NCBI GenBank assembly: GCA_012274165.1
Contig: JAAPAA010000399.1
Location: 1-7,108 of the forward strand
Length of the DNA: 7,108 nt
DNA from: Thiobacillaceae bacterium
Lineage (GTDB): Bacteria; Pseudomonadota; Gammaproteobacteria; Burkholderiales; Thiobacillaceae
Direction: 5' to 3'
Below are positions 1 through 6,418 of the stretch, piece by piece. The notes under the pieces are model-generated. The model was not told where the DNA came from, ran no database searches, and saw only the letters and a list, made by a program, of their open reading frames with translations. The stretch's first letter is position 1, and each line of letters starts with the position of its first letter. The position numbers and the translations under genes were made by a program.

Positions 1-3000
1 ACGGCCATCCGGGATGAAGCTGCGCACCGCCGGCGCGGACGACTGGGTGGCCGGCATCGGACTGGCGGCGGGCGGATGGCTGAAGCTGCCGATGCTGTGC
101 CCCCAGTCCTGAAAGCGCGTGTGGCGGCGCGACTCGGCTTCCATCGCGTTGACCGGGAAGGTTTCATAGCTGCGGCCACCGGGATGAACCACGCGGTAGG
201 TGCAGCCGCCGACGGCGCGATCGTTCCAGGTATCGATCAGGTCGAACACCAGTGGCGAATGGATGCCGATGGTGGGGTGCAGCGCCGACGGCGGTTGCCA
301 GGCGCGGTAGCGCACGCCGCAGACGAATTCGCCGTGCACGCCGGTCGGCACCAGTGGCACGCGGTGGCCGTTGCAGGCGAGCACGTAGCGGCCGTCGGTG
401 AGCCCGTTCAGTTTGACCTGCAGGCGTTCGACCGACGAATCGACGTAGCGCGCGGTGCCGAGGCTGGTGCTTTCTTCGCCCAGCACATTCCACGGTTCGA
501 TCGCGGTGCGTAGCTCGATGGCAATGTCGCCGACCTGCAGCGTGCCGTGGCGCGGGAAGCGGAATACCAGAAACGGCTTGTACCAGTCGAGGTCGAACGC
601 AAAACCGGCGGCGTTGAGATCGTCGATCACGTCCGTCATATCGGTCCACAAATAATGCGGCAGCATGTAGCGGTCGTGCAGCAGCGTGCCCCAGCGCACC
701 AGCGGCTTACGATAAGGCTTGTCCCAGAAATGCGCGACCAGCGCGCGCAGCAGCAGCATTTGCGCCAGGCTCATGCGCGCGTGCGGCGGCATTTCAAAGC
801 CACGGAATTCGAGCAGGCCGAGCCTGCCGCTGGCGCTGTCGGGCGAATACAGCTTGTCGATGCAGAATTCCGAGCGATGCGTGTTGCCGGTAAGGTCGGT
901 CAGCAGGTTGCGCAGCAGGCGATCCACCAGCCACGGCTGCGGAGTGTCGCCGACCGGCATTTGCTGGAACGCGATCTCCAGTTCGTACAGTCGTTCGATG
1001 CGGCCTTCGTCGACGCGCGGCGCCTGGCTGGTAGGGCCGATGAACATGCCGGAAAACAGATACGACAGCGCCGGGTGGTGTTGCCAGTAAGTGATCAGGC
1101 TCGCCAGCAGATCGGGGCGGCGCAGGAAAGGACTGTCGGACGGCGTCGCGCCGCCGAGGGTGACATGGTTGCCGCCGCCGGTGCCGGCATGGCGGCCATC
1201 GAGCATGAATTTTTCGGCGGCAATCCGGCTCAATCGCGCTTCTGCGTACACCAGCATCGTCGTGTCCACCAGTTGCTGCCAGTCGTGCGCGGGGTGGATG
1301 TTGACCTCGATCACGCCGGGGTCGGGGGTGACCAGCAGTTTTTCCAGGCGCCCGTCCGACGGCGGCGCATAGCCTTCGATCACCACCGGCAGCTTGAGCG
1401 TGGCGGCGCTGGCTTCGACCGCCGCCAGCAGGTCGAGATAGTGTTCGAGCGTGGTGGTCGGCGGCATGAAGACGTACAGACAGCCGCCGCGTGCCTCGAC
1501 GCACAGCGCGGTGTGCGGCACCGCGACGTTCAGTTTGGCCGATGCGGTTTGCGGATGCAGTTCCGGGTGTTCGGGATCGTCCGCACCAGATGGCGCCGGG
1601 GTGGTGCGGGAAAAGCGCGCGGCGATCTCGCCATGAAAATCGGCCAGCGGCGGCTGCACCGCGAATGGGTCCACCTCGACCCAGGGTTCGCGCTCGTCCT
1701 CCGCCACCCACGGCAGCGAATTCAGTGGCAGGCGCAGGCCGATGGGCGCATCGCCGGGCGTGAGATAGAGGCGGTCGCGCCGGGTCTGCCACGGTGCGCT
1801 GTGCCACGGATGCTCCGCGCCGTCCGCTTCGCCCCCGCGCCAGGCCAGCGGCAGCACATAACCGGTTGGCGTATTGAGCCCGCGTGACAGCTTGTTGGCC
1901 AGCGCGCCGCGCAGGCTGGCGCTGTCGAGTGCGGCGTGGCCGCCGTCTATGGACAGCACATCGACATTGGGCGGCAGCTCCGCTTCCTGCAGCAGCGCGG
2001 CGAGCGCGTCTTCATACATCGGTTGCGCATAGCGCATCGCCAGCCCCAGATGCTGCGCCAGGGTTTTGGCAAAGTGCCGCGCGTCGAGCACGCTGCGGCC
2101 GCTGTCGTGCTCGGCCGCGGCCAGCAGCGCCGGGTTCTTCCACACCGGCACGCCATCCTTGCGCCAATAGATCCCCAGCGCCCAGCGCGGCAGCGGTTCG
2201 CCGGGATACCACTTGCCCTGCCCGGTATGCAGCAGCGCGCCGGGGGCGAGACGGTCACGTAGCCGCCGCGCCAGCACCTCGGCACGCTCTCTTTTGTGCG
2301 CTCCGAAAGCATCCGTGTTCCATTCTGGTGCCTCCATGTCGTCGATGGAGACAAACGTGGGCTCGCCGCCGTGGGTCAGGCGCACGTCATGAGCCTGCAG
2401 CTTGTAGTCAACGGCAACACCTAACGCCAGAATCGCCCCCCACTCGGCGTCGCTATACGGCAGCGTTACGCGCGGATCTTCATGGATGCGGCTGACGGTG
2501 TTGGAAAACTCGAACTCGACCTCACACGTGTCGGTCATGCCCTCGATTGGTGCGGCGGAAGACGGCTGCGGGGTGGCGGCCAGTGGAATATGGCCTTCGC
2601 CGGCAAACAGGCCCGAAGTCGGGTCGAGCCCGATCCAGCCTGCGCCAGGCAAATACACCTCGGCCCAGGCATGCAAATCGGTGAAATCCTTGTCGGTGCC
2701 AGAGGGGCCGTCGAGCGATTTTTCATCGGCGGTGAGCTGCACCAGATAGCCCGATACGAAGCGCGCCGCCAGTCCCAGATGGCGCAGGATCTGCACCAGC
2801 AACCAGGCCGAATCGCGGCACGAGCCGAGCGCCTTTTCCAGCGTTTCTTCCGGTGTCTGCACCCCGGGTTCCATGCGCACGGTGTAGGCGATGTCGCCCT
2901 GCAGGCGCTGGTTCAGCGCCACCAGAAAATCGTTGCAGTGCACGCGCTCGCGCGGCACCGCTGCCAGCCAGGCCTGCAACAGCGGCCCGGCTGGCTCGGT

Positions 3001-3357
3001 TTCCAGATACGGCGTCAGCTCACGTTTCAAGGCGGCATCGTAGTCAAACGGCCAGTGCTCGGCGCTGTCCTCGACAAAGTAATCGAAGGGATTGATCACC
3101 GTCAGATCGGCGATCACCTCGACGTCGACCGAGAATTCGCGCGTCGCCTCGGGAAAGACTAAACGCGCGAGGTAATTGCCGAACGGATCCTGCTGCCAGT
3201 TGATGAAATGCTTTTCCGGCGTGATCTTCAACGTATAGGCGAGGATGGGCGTGCGCGAATGCGGCGCCGGACGCAGCCGCACCACATGCGGACTCAGCGT
3301 GACACGGCGGTCAAAGGTGTAGACAGTGGTATGGCGGATGGCGACGTGGATGCTCAT
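1..3357 (-). CDS. Transglutaminase / DUF2126 fusion protein (3' end beyond window)
   Basis: The frame is open for 1119 codons from ATG at 3357 to the window edge; family members are about 1100-1150 residues, so only a short C-terminal tail is missing. Residues 1-90 form the beta-rich N-terminal domain that precedes bacterial transglutaminase-like domains. The papain-like core follows with a visible Cys-His-Asp triad: Cys180 in GSCRDSAWLL, His229 in DLHAWAEVY and Asp245 in WIGLDPTSG. From about residue 320 the DUF2126 region begins (RLTHGGEPTFVSIDD), with GRHAGTGGGNHVTLGG near 721-736 and GLLEFRGFEMPP near 847-858. DUF2126 has been proposed to be a glutamine-synthetase/GCS-like carboxylate-amine ligase, usually encoded near alpha-E and ATP-grasp genes in a predicted peptide-modifying system; substrate unknown. 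No signal peptide is seen, so it is probably cytoplasmic. The start fits the family N-terminus (MSIHVAIRHTTVYTFDR), but no Shine-Dalgarno is visible because a perfect inverted repeat occupies that position. Confidence 0.93.
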   Translation of the reverse strand, partial: MSIHVAIRHTTVYTFDRRVTLSPHVVRLRPAPHSRTPILAYTLKITPEKHFINWQQDPFGNYLARLVFPEATREFSVDVEVIADLTVINPFDYFVEDSAEHWPFDYDAALKRELTPYLETEPAGPLLQAWLAAVPRERVHCNDFLVALNQRLQGDIAYTVRMEPGVQTPEETLEKALGSCRDSAWLLVQILRHLGLAARFVSGYLVQLTADEKSLDGPSGTDKDFTDLHAWAEVYLPGAGWIGLDPTSGLFAGEGHIPLAATPQPSSAAPIEGMTDTCEVEFEFSNTVSRIHEDPRVTLPYSDAEWGAILALGVAVDYKLQAHDVRLTHGGEPTFVSIDDMEAPEWNTDAFGAHKRERAEVLARRLRDRLAPGALLHTGQGKWYPGEPLPRWALGIYWRKDGVPVWKNPALLAAAEHDSGRSVLDARHFAKTLAQHLGLAMRYAQPMYEDALAALLQEAELPPNVDVLSIDGGHAALDSASLRGALANKLSRGLNTPTGYVLPLAWRGGEADGAEHPWHSAPWQTRRDRLYLTPGDAPIGLRLPLNSLPWVAEDEREPWVEVDPFAVQPPLADFHGEIAARFSRTTPAPSGADDPEHPELHPQTASAKLNVAVPHTALCVEARGGCLYVFMPPTTTLEHYLDLLAAVEASAATLKLPVVIEGYAPPSDGRLEKLLVTPDPGVIEVNIHPAHDWQQLVDTTMLVYAEARLSRIAAEKFMLDGRHAGTGGGNHVTLGGATPSDSPFLRRPDLLASLITYWQHHPALSYLFSGMFIGPTSQAPRVDEGRIERLYELEIAFQQMPVGDTPQPWLVDRLLRNLLTDLTGNTHRSEFCIDKLYSPDSASGRLGLLEFRGFEMPPHARMSLAQMLLLRALVAHFWDKPYRKPLVRWGTLLHDRYMLPHYLWTDMTDVIDDLNAAGFAFDLDWYKPFLVFRFPRHGTLQVGDIAIELRTAIEPWNVLGEESTSLGTARYVDSSVERLQVKLNGLTDGRYVLACNGHRVPLVPTGVHGEFVCGVRYRAWQPPSALHPTIGIHSPLVFDLIDTWNDRAVGGCTYRVVHPGGRSYETFPVNAMEAESRRHTRFQDWGHSIGSFSHPPAASPMPATQSSAPAVRSFIPDGR

Positions 3358-3361
3358 GGCG

Positions 3362-3385
3362 ACAGTCAGTGTGCGGACTGACTGT
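3362..3385. promoter_or_regulatory. Perfect 9-bp inverted repeat directly upstream of the DUF2126 gene start
   Basis: ACAGTCAGT at 3362-3370 and ACTGACTGT at 3377-3385 are exact reverse complements separated by the six bases GTGCGG. The repeat ends only four bases before the ATG of the minus-strand gene at 3357. It could be a dimeric repressor operator, or in the mRNA a hairpin covering the ribosome-binding region. No regulator gene lies beside it in this window. Confidence 0.5.
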
Positions 3386-3629
3386 TACAAGCAAGGGGCA
3401 GGCCAAGTGGAGCGCGGGGAAGGGCAACGGGGTTACGGCGTATTAAAGCCATCGCCTGCCTGGCATGCGACAAGGGCCGGTTTTTTTACTTGGGCCAGAT
3501 ACAGCTTTCGATCCGTTTCTGTCTGTCAGACTAACGACGTTATATGTCCGGTGTTCGGCCAGAGCTGCCGTTGGCCCTCGGCAACGTTGGCGGCCGGTAT
3601 GGAATCAGGAACGGTCATGACACGAGCAC
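3386..3629. other. Intergenic region between the DUF2141 and DUF2126 genes
   Basis: I see no convincing gene here. A T-run lies near 3481-3488, but no GC-rich stem directly precedes it on either strand, so I do not call a terminator. A short palindrome, GTCTG-T-CAGAC, lies at 3521-3531. The promoter of the large gene may lie here, but I could not find a well-spaced -35/-10 pair on the minus strand. Confidence 0.4.
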
Positions 3630-4148
3630 TCAGTAGCTCAAGCCAATCGTCAGCTCGAGGTTTTGCCCGTCGTACGAGAAGCGGGCGGCGGAAAACGAGG
3701 GGGCTCCGAGCAAGGCTTTCGCGTCGTTTGAAAAGCCGTAGCCTTCCGTTGGGATTCCCAGCAATTTGGTGTCAAGTTTGCCGTTCATATTTTCGTCATG
3801 AACGACGGCAAGCGCATAGGTTCCCCGCGGAATATCTTCAAAGTCACAGCGCGCCTGCTTTTCCCGGATTTTTATCACCATAATATTGGTTGCGAAGTGC
3901 AGATACTCAGCAGGGAATCCCTCCGGCGATTCGAACAGCGCGCAGGCTACGGCTCCGGTGCTGTTTTTGATATCCAGAATCCTCACGTGGATACCTGGGC
4001 ACGAGGGTTCGCCAAAGGCGATGGCGGGAAGAGTCGCCAATACCAACGCGGCACCCCATGCTGCGCATTGCACTCCCACCCAATCCGGCATCGCCGTATT
4101 TTTGACCGTGGAGGCCGCCGCAGACTTCCGAATGTTTGACTCGTTCAT
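3630..4148 (-). CDS. DUF2141 family secreted protein
   Basis: The 172-residue product carries the hallmarks of the DUF2141 family: a beta-rich domain starting HVRILDIKNSTGAVACALFE, then RGTYALAVVHDENMNGKLDT, then LLGIPTEGYGFSNDAKA (about residues 129-145) and a final hydrophobic strand. The family is functionally uncharacterised and normally exported; the acidic DENMNGKLD stretch near 119-127 resembles a metal-binding loop, which is inference. An N-terminal export signal is visible: a hydrophobic run near residues 26-46 (VQCAAWGAALVLATLPAIAF) with an A-I-A cleavage context. I chose ATG at 4148 because it leaves a reasonable signal peptide. In-frame alternatives are GTG at 4289, ATG at 4247 and ATG at 4091; none has a strong Shine-Dalgarno. 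It shares strand with the antiporter fragment upstream and the DUF2126 gene 272 bases downstream, and its reading frame is intact. Confidence 0.85.
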   Translation of the reverse strand: MNESNIRKSAAASTVKNTAMPDWVGVQCAAWGAALVLATLPAIAFGEPSCPGIHVRILDIKNSTGAVACALFESPEGFPAEYLHFATNIMVIKIREKQARCDFEDIPRGTYALAVVHDENMNGKLDTKLLGIPTEGYGFSNDAKALLGAPSFSAARFSYDGQNLELTIGLSY

Positions 4149-4301
4149 GATCTCGTCCACAGTTTCCAGTTGCTCAGCTTGAGCGGATCGCCGCGGAACT
4201 CGAGGTTGCAGCCCTATGCCCCGCAAACAATCGAACACGCGTTTCATGGCACGGGTGTCACGTCGTAATTTTATGACGAATCTCTTCACCTTGCCGCTGT
4301 T

Positions 4302-4427
4302 TTAACCGCGATCAACTTGGGGCTGCTGTCCGCATCCTGGCCACCACTTCAATAGAGCGAGACCCGCTACCGCGGATACGACTGACGCCAGGAAGATGCC
4401 CAATTTGGCGCTGAAAATGATTGTGAA
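4302..4427 (-). pseudogene. C-terminal fragment resembling NhaA Na+/H+ antiporter
   Basis: Forty-one codons on the minus strand, ending in TAA at 4302-4304, read FTIIFSAKLGIFLASVVSAV and then AGLALLKWWPGCGQQPQVDRG. The AKLGIF-x-S-x-x-SA-x-x-G pattern followed by a hydrophobic run is what I expect at the last transmembrane helix of NhaA antiporters. Upstream the frame meets TGA at 4428-4430 and the DNA turns AT-rich, so the rest of the gene is absent. The simplest reading is that the incoming accessory DNA truncated a chromosomal nhaA gene at about 4428. The assignment rests on a short stretch; an unrelated membrane-helix fragment remains possible. Confidence 0.45.
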
Positions 4428-4431
4428 TCAT
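4417..4431. repeat. 15-bp palindrome at the chromosome/insert boundary
   Basis: ATGATT-GTG-AATCAT is a perfect 6-bp inverted repeat around a 3-base centre. It overlaps the point where the antiporter-like fragment stops and the AT-rich insert begins. It may be an operator for the gene at 4534, a relic of the junction, or chance. Confidence 0.3.
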
Positions 4432-4523
4432 GAGGTTACATGGCCGTAATGGACGCCCTCAATAATATTGCTAAACTGAAGTTGACGTCTGGATATTAAC
4501 TGATAGACCACCCACTACCTGCC

Positions 4524-4527
4524 AGGA
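4524..4527 (+). promoter_or_regulatory. Shine-Dalgarno that sets the start of the orphan cassette gene
   Basis: AGGA lies six bases before ATG at 4534. The spacing favours that ATG over the TTG at 4531 immediately before it. Confidence 0.6.
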
Positions 4528-4533
4528 ACCTTG

Positions 4534-5205
4534 ATGAAAAAGCGATCGTTCGTGGAGTTGCTAGAAAAAGGCGCACCTGCCTCAAAGCTAACTGAGGCCA
4601 TCATTCATGAATTGTCAATATTTAACCTAGGCAAAACGGTCGACTTCAATTTCCTAAGTCGTCTATCAGTCGGTGGCTACTGCCGTTCGCTGGGATTTGC
4701 GAGGAACCGAAACTGGTCAGTGCTAGTACTCGACAAGATCGCTCCAAAGTCACCACTAGGACCAAATGTCGTTCCGGAACGAGAAGCCAAGGCGGTCTTA
4801 GCCCAACTACGTTACGCACTCGATACGCGGTTGTTAGAACCGAAAATGGGCAAGCCACAGCCGGACATCATTTCCGATTTTCTTCCAAAGGGAAAACGAT
4901 ACAAGCGCGCCAAGACGCTTGGTCACCTGTGGGAGTTTCAGTACGCGCTAGCCGTTGAGCTTGAGCATGGCAAGACGCGGGGGAGTAACGTAACGAACAA
5001 CCATCCGTTGCTGACGGCACTGGTGGTTGTCGCACATTTAACTGAGGACAAACTGTATTACGCAAGAATTTGGGAAATGGAGACCAGCGGAAGTTTGTTC
5101 AACGCACAACTCGAGAAAGCACCAACGGGCTCAATCATGAAGGAAAACATGCGAGCAAAAGTCTATTTGCAGCAGCGTTTGCAGGAGCGCGTCGAGAATG
5201 CTTAG
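4534..5205 (+). CDS. Uncharacterised protein encoded by an integron gene cassette
   Basis: I do not recognise this 223-residue protein. It starts MKKRSFVELLEKGAPASKL and is rich in Lys and Arg, with no signal peptide or transmembrane helix, so it is probably cytoplasmic. The N-terminal part (about 5-60) looks helical with an SRLSVGGYCRSLGF segment. The middle is basic (LPKGKRYKRAK, 117-127) and is followed by an aromatic stretch (HLWEFQYALAVELEHGK, 131-147). The C-terminal part has a hydrophobic run (LLTALVVVAHL, 159-169) and a helical, charged tail. Its stop codon lies six bases before an attC site in the orientation expected of a cassette gene. The frame is complete and has its own ribosome-binding site, unlike every other gene between 5267 and 6958. 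Base composition is lower in GC than the genes to the left, which suggests transfer. Cassette genes of this kind often serve defence, toxin-antitoxin or resistance roles, but nothing in the residues shows which. Confidence 0.85.
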   Translation: MKKRSFVELLEKGAPASKLTEAIIHELSIFNLGKTVDFNFLSRLSVGGYCRSLGFARNRNWSVLVLDKIAPKSPLGPNVVPEREAKAVLAQLRYALDTRLLEPKMGKPQPDIISDFLPKGKRYKRAKTLGHLWEFQYALAVELEHGKTRGSNVTNNHPLLTALVVVAHLTEDKLYYARIWEMETSGSLFNAQLEKAPTGSIMKENMRAKVYLQQRLQERVENA

Positions 5206-5211
5206 TCTGTG

Positions 5212-5266
5212 GTCTAACAATTCATTCAACCCGATGCCGCTTTGCGGCACGGCTTAATTGTTATGC
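5212..5266 (+). repeat. Integron attC recombination site (59-base element)
   Basis: The site begins with the inverse core GTCTAAC at 5212-5218 (RYYYAAC) and ends with the core GTTATGC at 5260-5266 (GTTRRRY with one mismatch). The outer arms pair as TAACAATT with AATTGTTA. The inner arms pair as GCC/GGC and then TGCCGC/GCGGCA around a TTT loop. An unpaired CATTC on one side and an unpaired A near 5234 supply the asymmetry by which integrases choose the bottom strand. At about 55 bases it is in the size class of the short aadA-type attC sites. It follows the stop codon of one cassette gene by six bases and precedes the start of the next by one. Confidence 0.9.
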
Positions 5267-5491
5267 ATGGCTGAAATGACCTACGAACTCAAAGGGCCGG
5301 CTGCTGAGCTGGCCGTTTCGAAATTGCGAGAGCAGTTTCCAAATCTGCCACCTGACTATTTCTCGTTGTGCTTCGATCGGATGGCGGTGAAGGCTTTGGT
5401 GGCAGTAGCCCAGGATATTTTGGTCTATGATCTGCTCACGAAGTTGCGCAATTCACTTCGGAGTACCCACTGCATATGTACCCCTTCCTGA
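5267..5491 (+). pseudogene. Second cassette gene: frameshifted, truncated SMI1/KNR4 (SUKH)-like protein
   Basis: ATG at 5267 follows the attC core by one base, the usual place for a cassette gene to begin. The literal 74-codon frame reads MAEMTYELKGPAAELAVSKL, then REQFPNLPPDYFSL, then loses family character. Starting near 5369, another frame gives LRSDGGEGFGGSSPGY. Together these rebuild the SUKH pattern of a helix, LPPDY, then an S-D/N-GGEGF turn. The original frame resumes with LVYDLLTKL. One missing base near 5366-5369 and one extra T in the T-run at 5419-5422 would restore a single frame. SMI1/KNR4 proteins are common in cassettes and often act as immunity proteins to contact-dependent or polymorphic toxins. 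Recognisable sequence ends near 5455, well short of the usual length, and no second attC follows, so the 3' end was lost to the adjoining DNA. Confidence 0.55.
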
Positions 5492-5505
5492 GTCAAAACT
5501 AGCGA

Positions 5506-6196
5506 TCACGCACCCTCCATCACTTCCTCGTCCACGGTTTTCTTTGACTTGACCGGACGCCCCCGCCATTTTGCCTGCTGAACACCCACACCCAAGCCAT
5601 CCGCCACCGCCCAGATGCTCTCTAAAGGCTTCTCTGCACAGGCATTTAAGCGCCACTTGCCGTCTGCTCCGCCCCAGCAGACTTTAGGGTCATGCAGCCG
5701 CTCAATCCGACCTGCTATCACTGATCTTTGAGTGCATTTCCGACCGAGTTGTGCACCCACGCCTTCATTCCCCTTTCTGTAGCGAATTCAAGCTGGAACT
5801 CATCCACAAGCACAAGGCTTAGCTCTGCCGTGGTCATCGCCACCGGTACGTAGTCTTTAAGAACTTGGAAGATCATCTCCTTGAGTCCGCCTCGCTTGCC
5901 ATATCGCCCCTTCCAGGCTTGGATGGGCTCGATCTGGCCAGGGTCGAGACGACTGTCGAACTTGCGAATCAGTCGATCGCAGGACTCGAGATCGGCCTTG
6001 GCTTCTGTCAAGCTCTGGCAAACCCTGGCGTAGATGCGTTCGTAGCGCTCCAGGTCTGCTTTGGCAGCTTTCAGCTTAATTTCGAGCTGGGGATGCTGTT
6101 TTCGTATCGCAGCAGGTCACCCGCAATGCGGGCTCGGGTCTCAGCGAGGCCCTTAAGGTAAGACGGGGTTTTGCGCATATGCATATCGATAGCCAT
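5506..6196 (-). pseudogene. Coiled-coil plus winged-helix-like protein gene, broken by two frameshifts
   Basis: Joining three frames gives a 224-residue protein from ATG at 6178 (MRKTPSYLKGLAETRARIAG); an in-frame ATG at 6196 would add six residues. Residues 15-75 are a charged heptad-like coiled coil (LKAAKADLERYERIYARV). A conserved-looking block follows (IEPIQAWKGRYGKRGGLK, 83-100). Residues 100-175 look like a winged-helix domain: a helix (FQVLKDY), MTTAEL, WVHNSVGNALKDQ, then a basic wing GRIERLHDP. The tail contains KWRGRPVKSKK. The first break is in the G-run 6089-6092 (four bases where five are needed). The second is at about 5720, where one base is missing after the codons for ALKDQ and the frame hits TGA. 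Both are one-base losses. I recognise the general type, hypothetical proteins of proteobacterial accessory regions, but not a named function; DNA binding is inferred. No clear Shine-Dalgarno is seen. Confidence 0.6.
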
Positions 6197-6205
6197 CCGG
6201 GGAGG

Positions 6206-6240
6206 GTAAACCCAGTAAAGCCACCGCGTAACCCCAGTAA
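6206..6240. repeat. Two 13-bp direct repeats upstream of the broken winged-helix gene
   Basis: GTAAACCCAGTAA at 6206-6218 and GTAACCCCAGTAA at 6228-6240 differ at one base and are offset by 22 bases, about two helical turns. They lie 10-45 bases upstream of the ATG at 6196 on the minus strand, where paired operator sites would sit. They also overlap the degraded istA frame. Confidence 0.4.
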
Positions 6241-6313
6241 CGGCGGGGATTTCACGTATTTAGTCATCTGCGTAGTAACACCCGATTACACTCAATAACG
6301 CCACGTCGATCAC
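6224..6313 (-). pseudogene. istA: istA 5' remnant (IS21-family transposase)
   Basis: From GTG at 6313 the frame reads V-I-D-V-A-L-L-S-V-I, matching the MIDVALLSVI start of one IS21 IstA subgroup, then GCYYADD and a TAA at 6260-6262. Beyond the stop, the same frame continues IREIPAVTGVTR. This resembles the SIREIARRTGLSR helix-turn-helix segment of intact IstA proteins, so a serine codon TCA appears to have become TAA. AGGAG lies next to the GTG. After about 6224 the similarity ends and the frame runs into the neighbouring winged-helix gene. IstA is the DDE integrase of IS21 elements; this fragment lacks all catalytic residues. Confidence 0.6.
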
Positions 6314-6323
6314 TCCTGTGTCT

Positions 6324-6343
6324 CCTGCTCAATCCTGAGCAGG
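6324..6343 (-). promoter_or_regulatory. Perfect 8-bp hairpin in the istA leader
   Basis: CCTGCTCA and TGAGCAGG are exact complements around a 4-base loop. The hairpin sits between the IS terminal repeats and the istA start, 11 bases upstream of the GTG. Many insertion sequences use such a leader hairpin to limit transposase translation from outside promoters. It has no downstream T-run on the minus strand, so I do not call it a terminator. Confidence 0.45.
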
Positions 6344-6356
6344 TCAGTGTCTCTAC

Positions 6357-6384
6357 GTGGGTCAAATTTGGGTGCAAATTCCTA
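6357..6384 (-). repeat. IS21 internal terminal repeat (second copy)
   Basis: On the minus strand this reads TAGGAATTTGCACCCAAA and then TTTGACCCAC. It matches the outer copy at 20 of 28 positions, sharing ATTTGCAC, AAA and TGACCCAC. It is the expected internal transposase-binding site, 34 bases from the outer copy. Confidence 0.65.
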
Positions 6385-6390
6385 CGGCTA

Positions 6391-6418
6391 GTGGGTCAGT
6401 TTTAAGTGCAAATCAACA
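6391..6418 (-). repeat. IS21 outer terminal repeat (left tip)
   Basis: On the minus strand this begins TGTTGATTTGCACTTAAA and ends ACTGACCCAC. The TGTTGA tip at 6418 marks the likely element boundary; the DNA to its right is flanking chromosome. A target duplication cannot be tested because the other end is missing. Confidence 0.65.

Larger units (their letters stand above)
6224..6418 (-). mobile_element. Left end of an IS21-family insertion sequence (remnant)
   Basis: Read on the minus strand, the element starts TGTTGATTTGCAC at 6418 and carries two related terminal repeats ending TGACCCAC, then a hairpin and the first codons of istA. IS21-family elements have TG...CA ends with several internal 20-30 bp transposase-binding repeats and an istA-istB operon. 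Here only the left end survives: istA is lost after about 30 codons, istB is absent, and I find no matching right end before 5500. The element therefore cannot transpose by itself. Confidence 0.7.

Noticed and set aside
547..1887. A 446-codon open frame on the plus strand
   Set aside because: It is antisense to the DUF2126 gene. The minus-strand frame has a full family match, and the plus frame has the repetitive Arg/Gln/His/Ala composition typical of the complement of GC-rich coding DNA.
1884..3162. Plus-strand open frames over the N-terminal half of the DUF2126 gene
   Set aside because: They are shadows of the same GC-rich gene, with no recognisable motifs and no ribosome-binding sites.
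3471..3490. T-run after GGGCCGG as a rho-independent terminator
   Set aside because: I could not find a stable stem immediately before the T-run, and the strand order of the genes would not place a plus-strand terminator there.
3326..4182. Plus-strand open frames across the DUF2141 gene
   Set aside because: The minus strand encodes the clear DUF2141 motif, and the plus frames show no family features.
4482..4510. TTGACG as a -35 box for the cassette gene
   Set aside because: No -10-like hexamer occurs at 16-18 bases; the nearest candidates are badly spaced.
5440..5505. Right end of the IS21 element
   Set aside because: A search by eye for a TGTTGA tip or a GGGTCA repeat in the inverted orientation found nothing. 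GAGTCAAAACTAG is only a loose resemblance.
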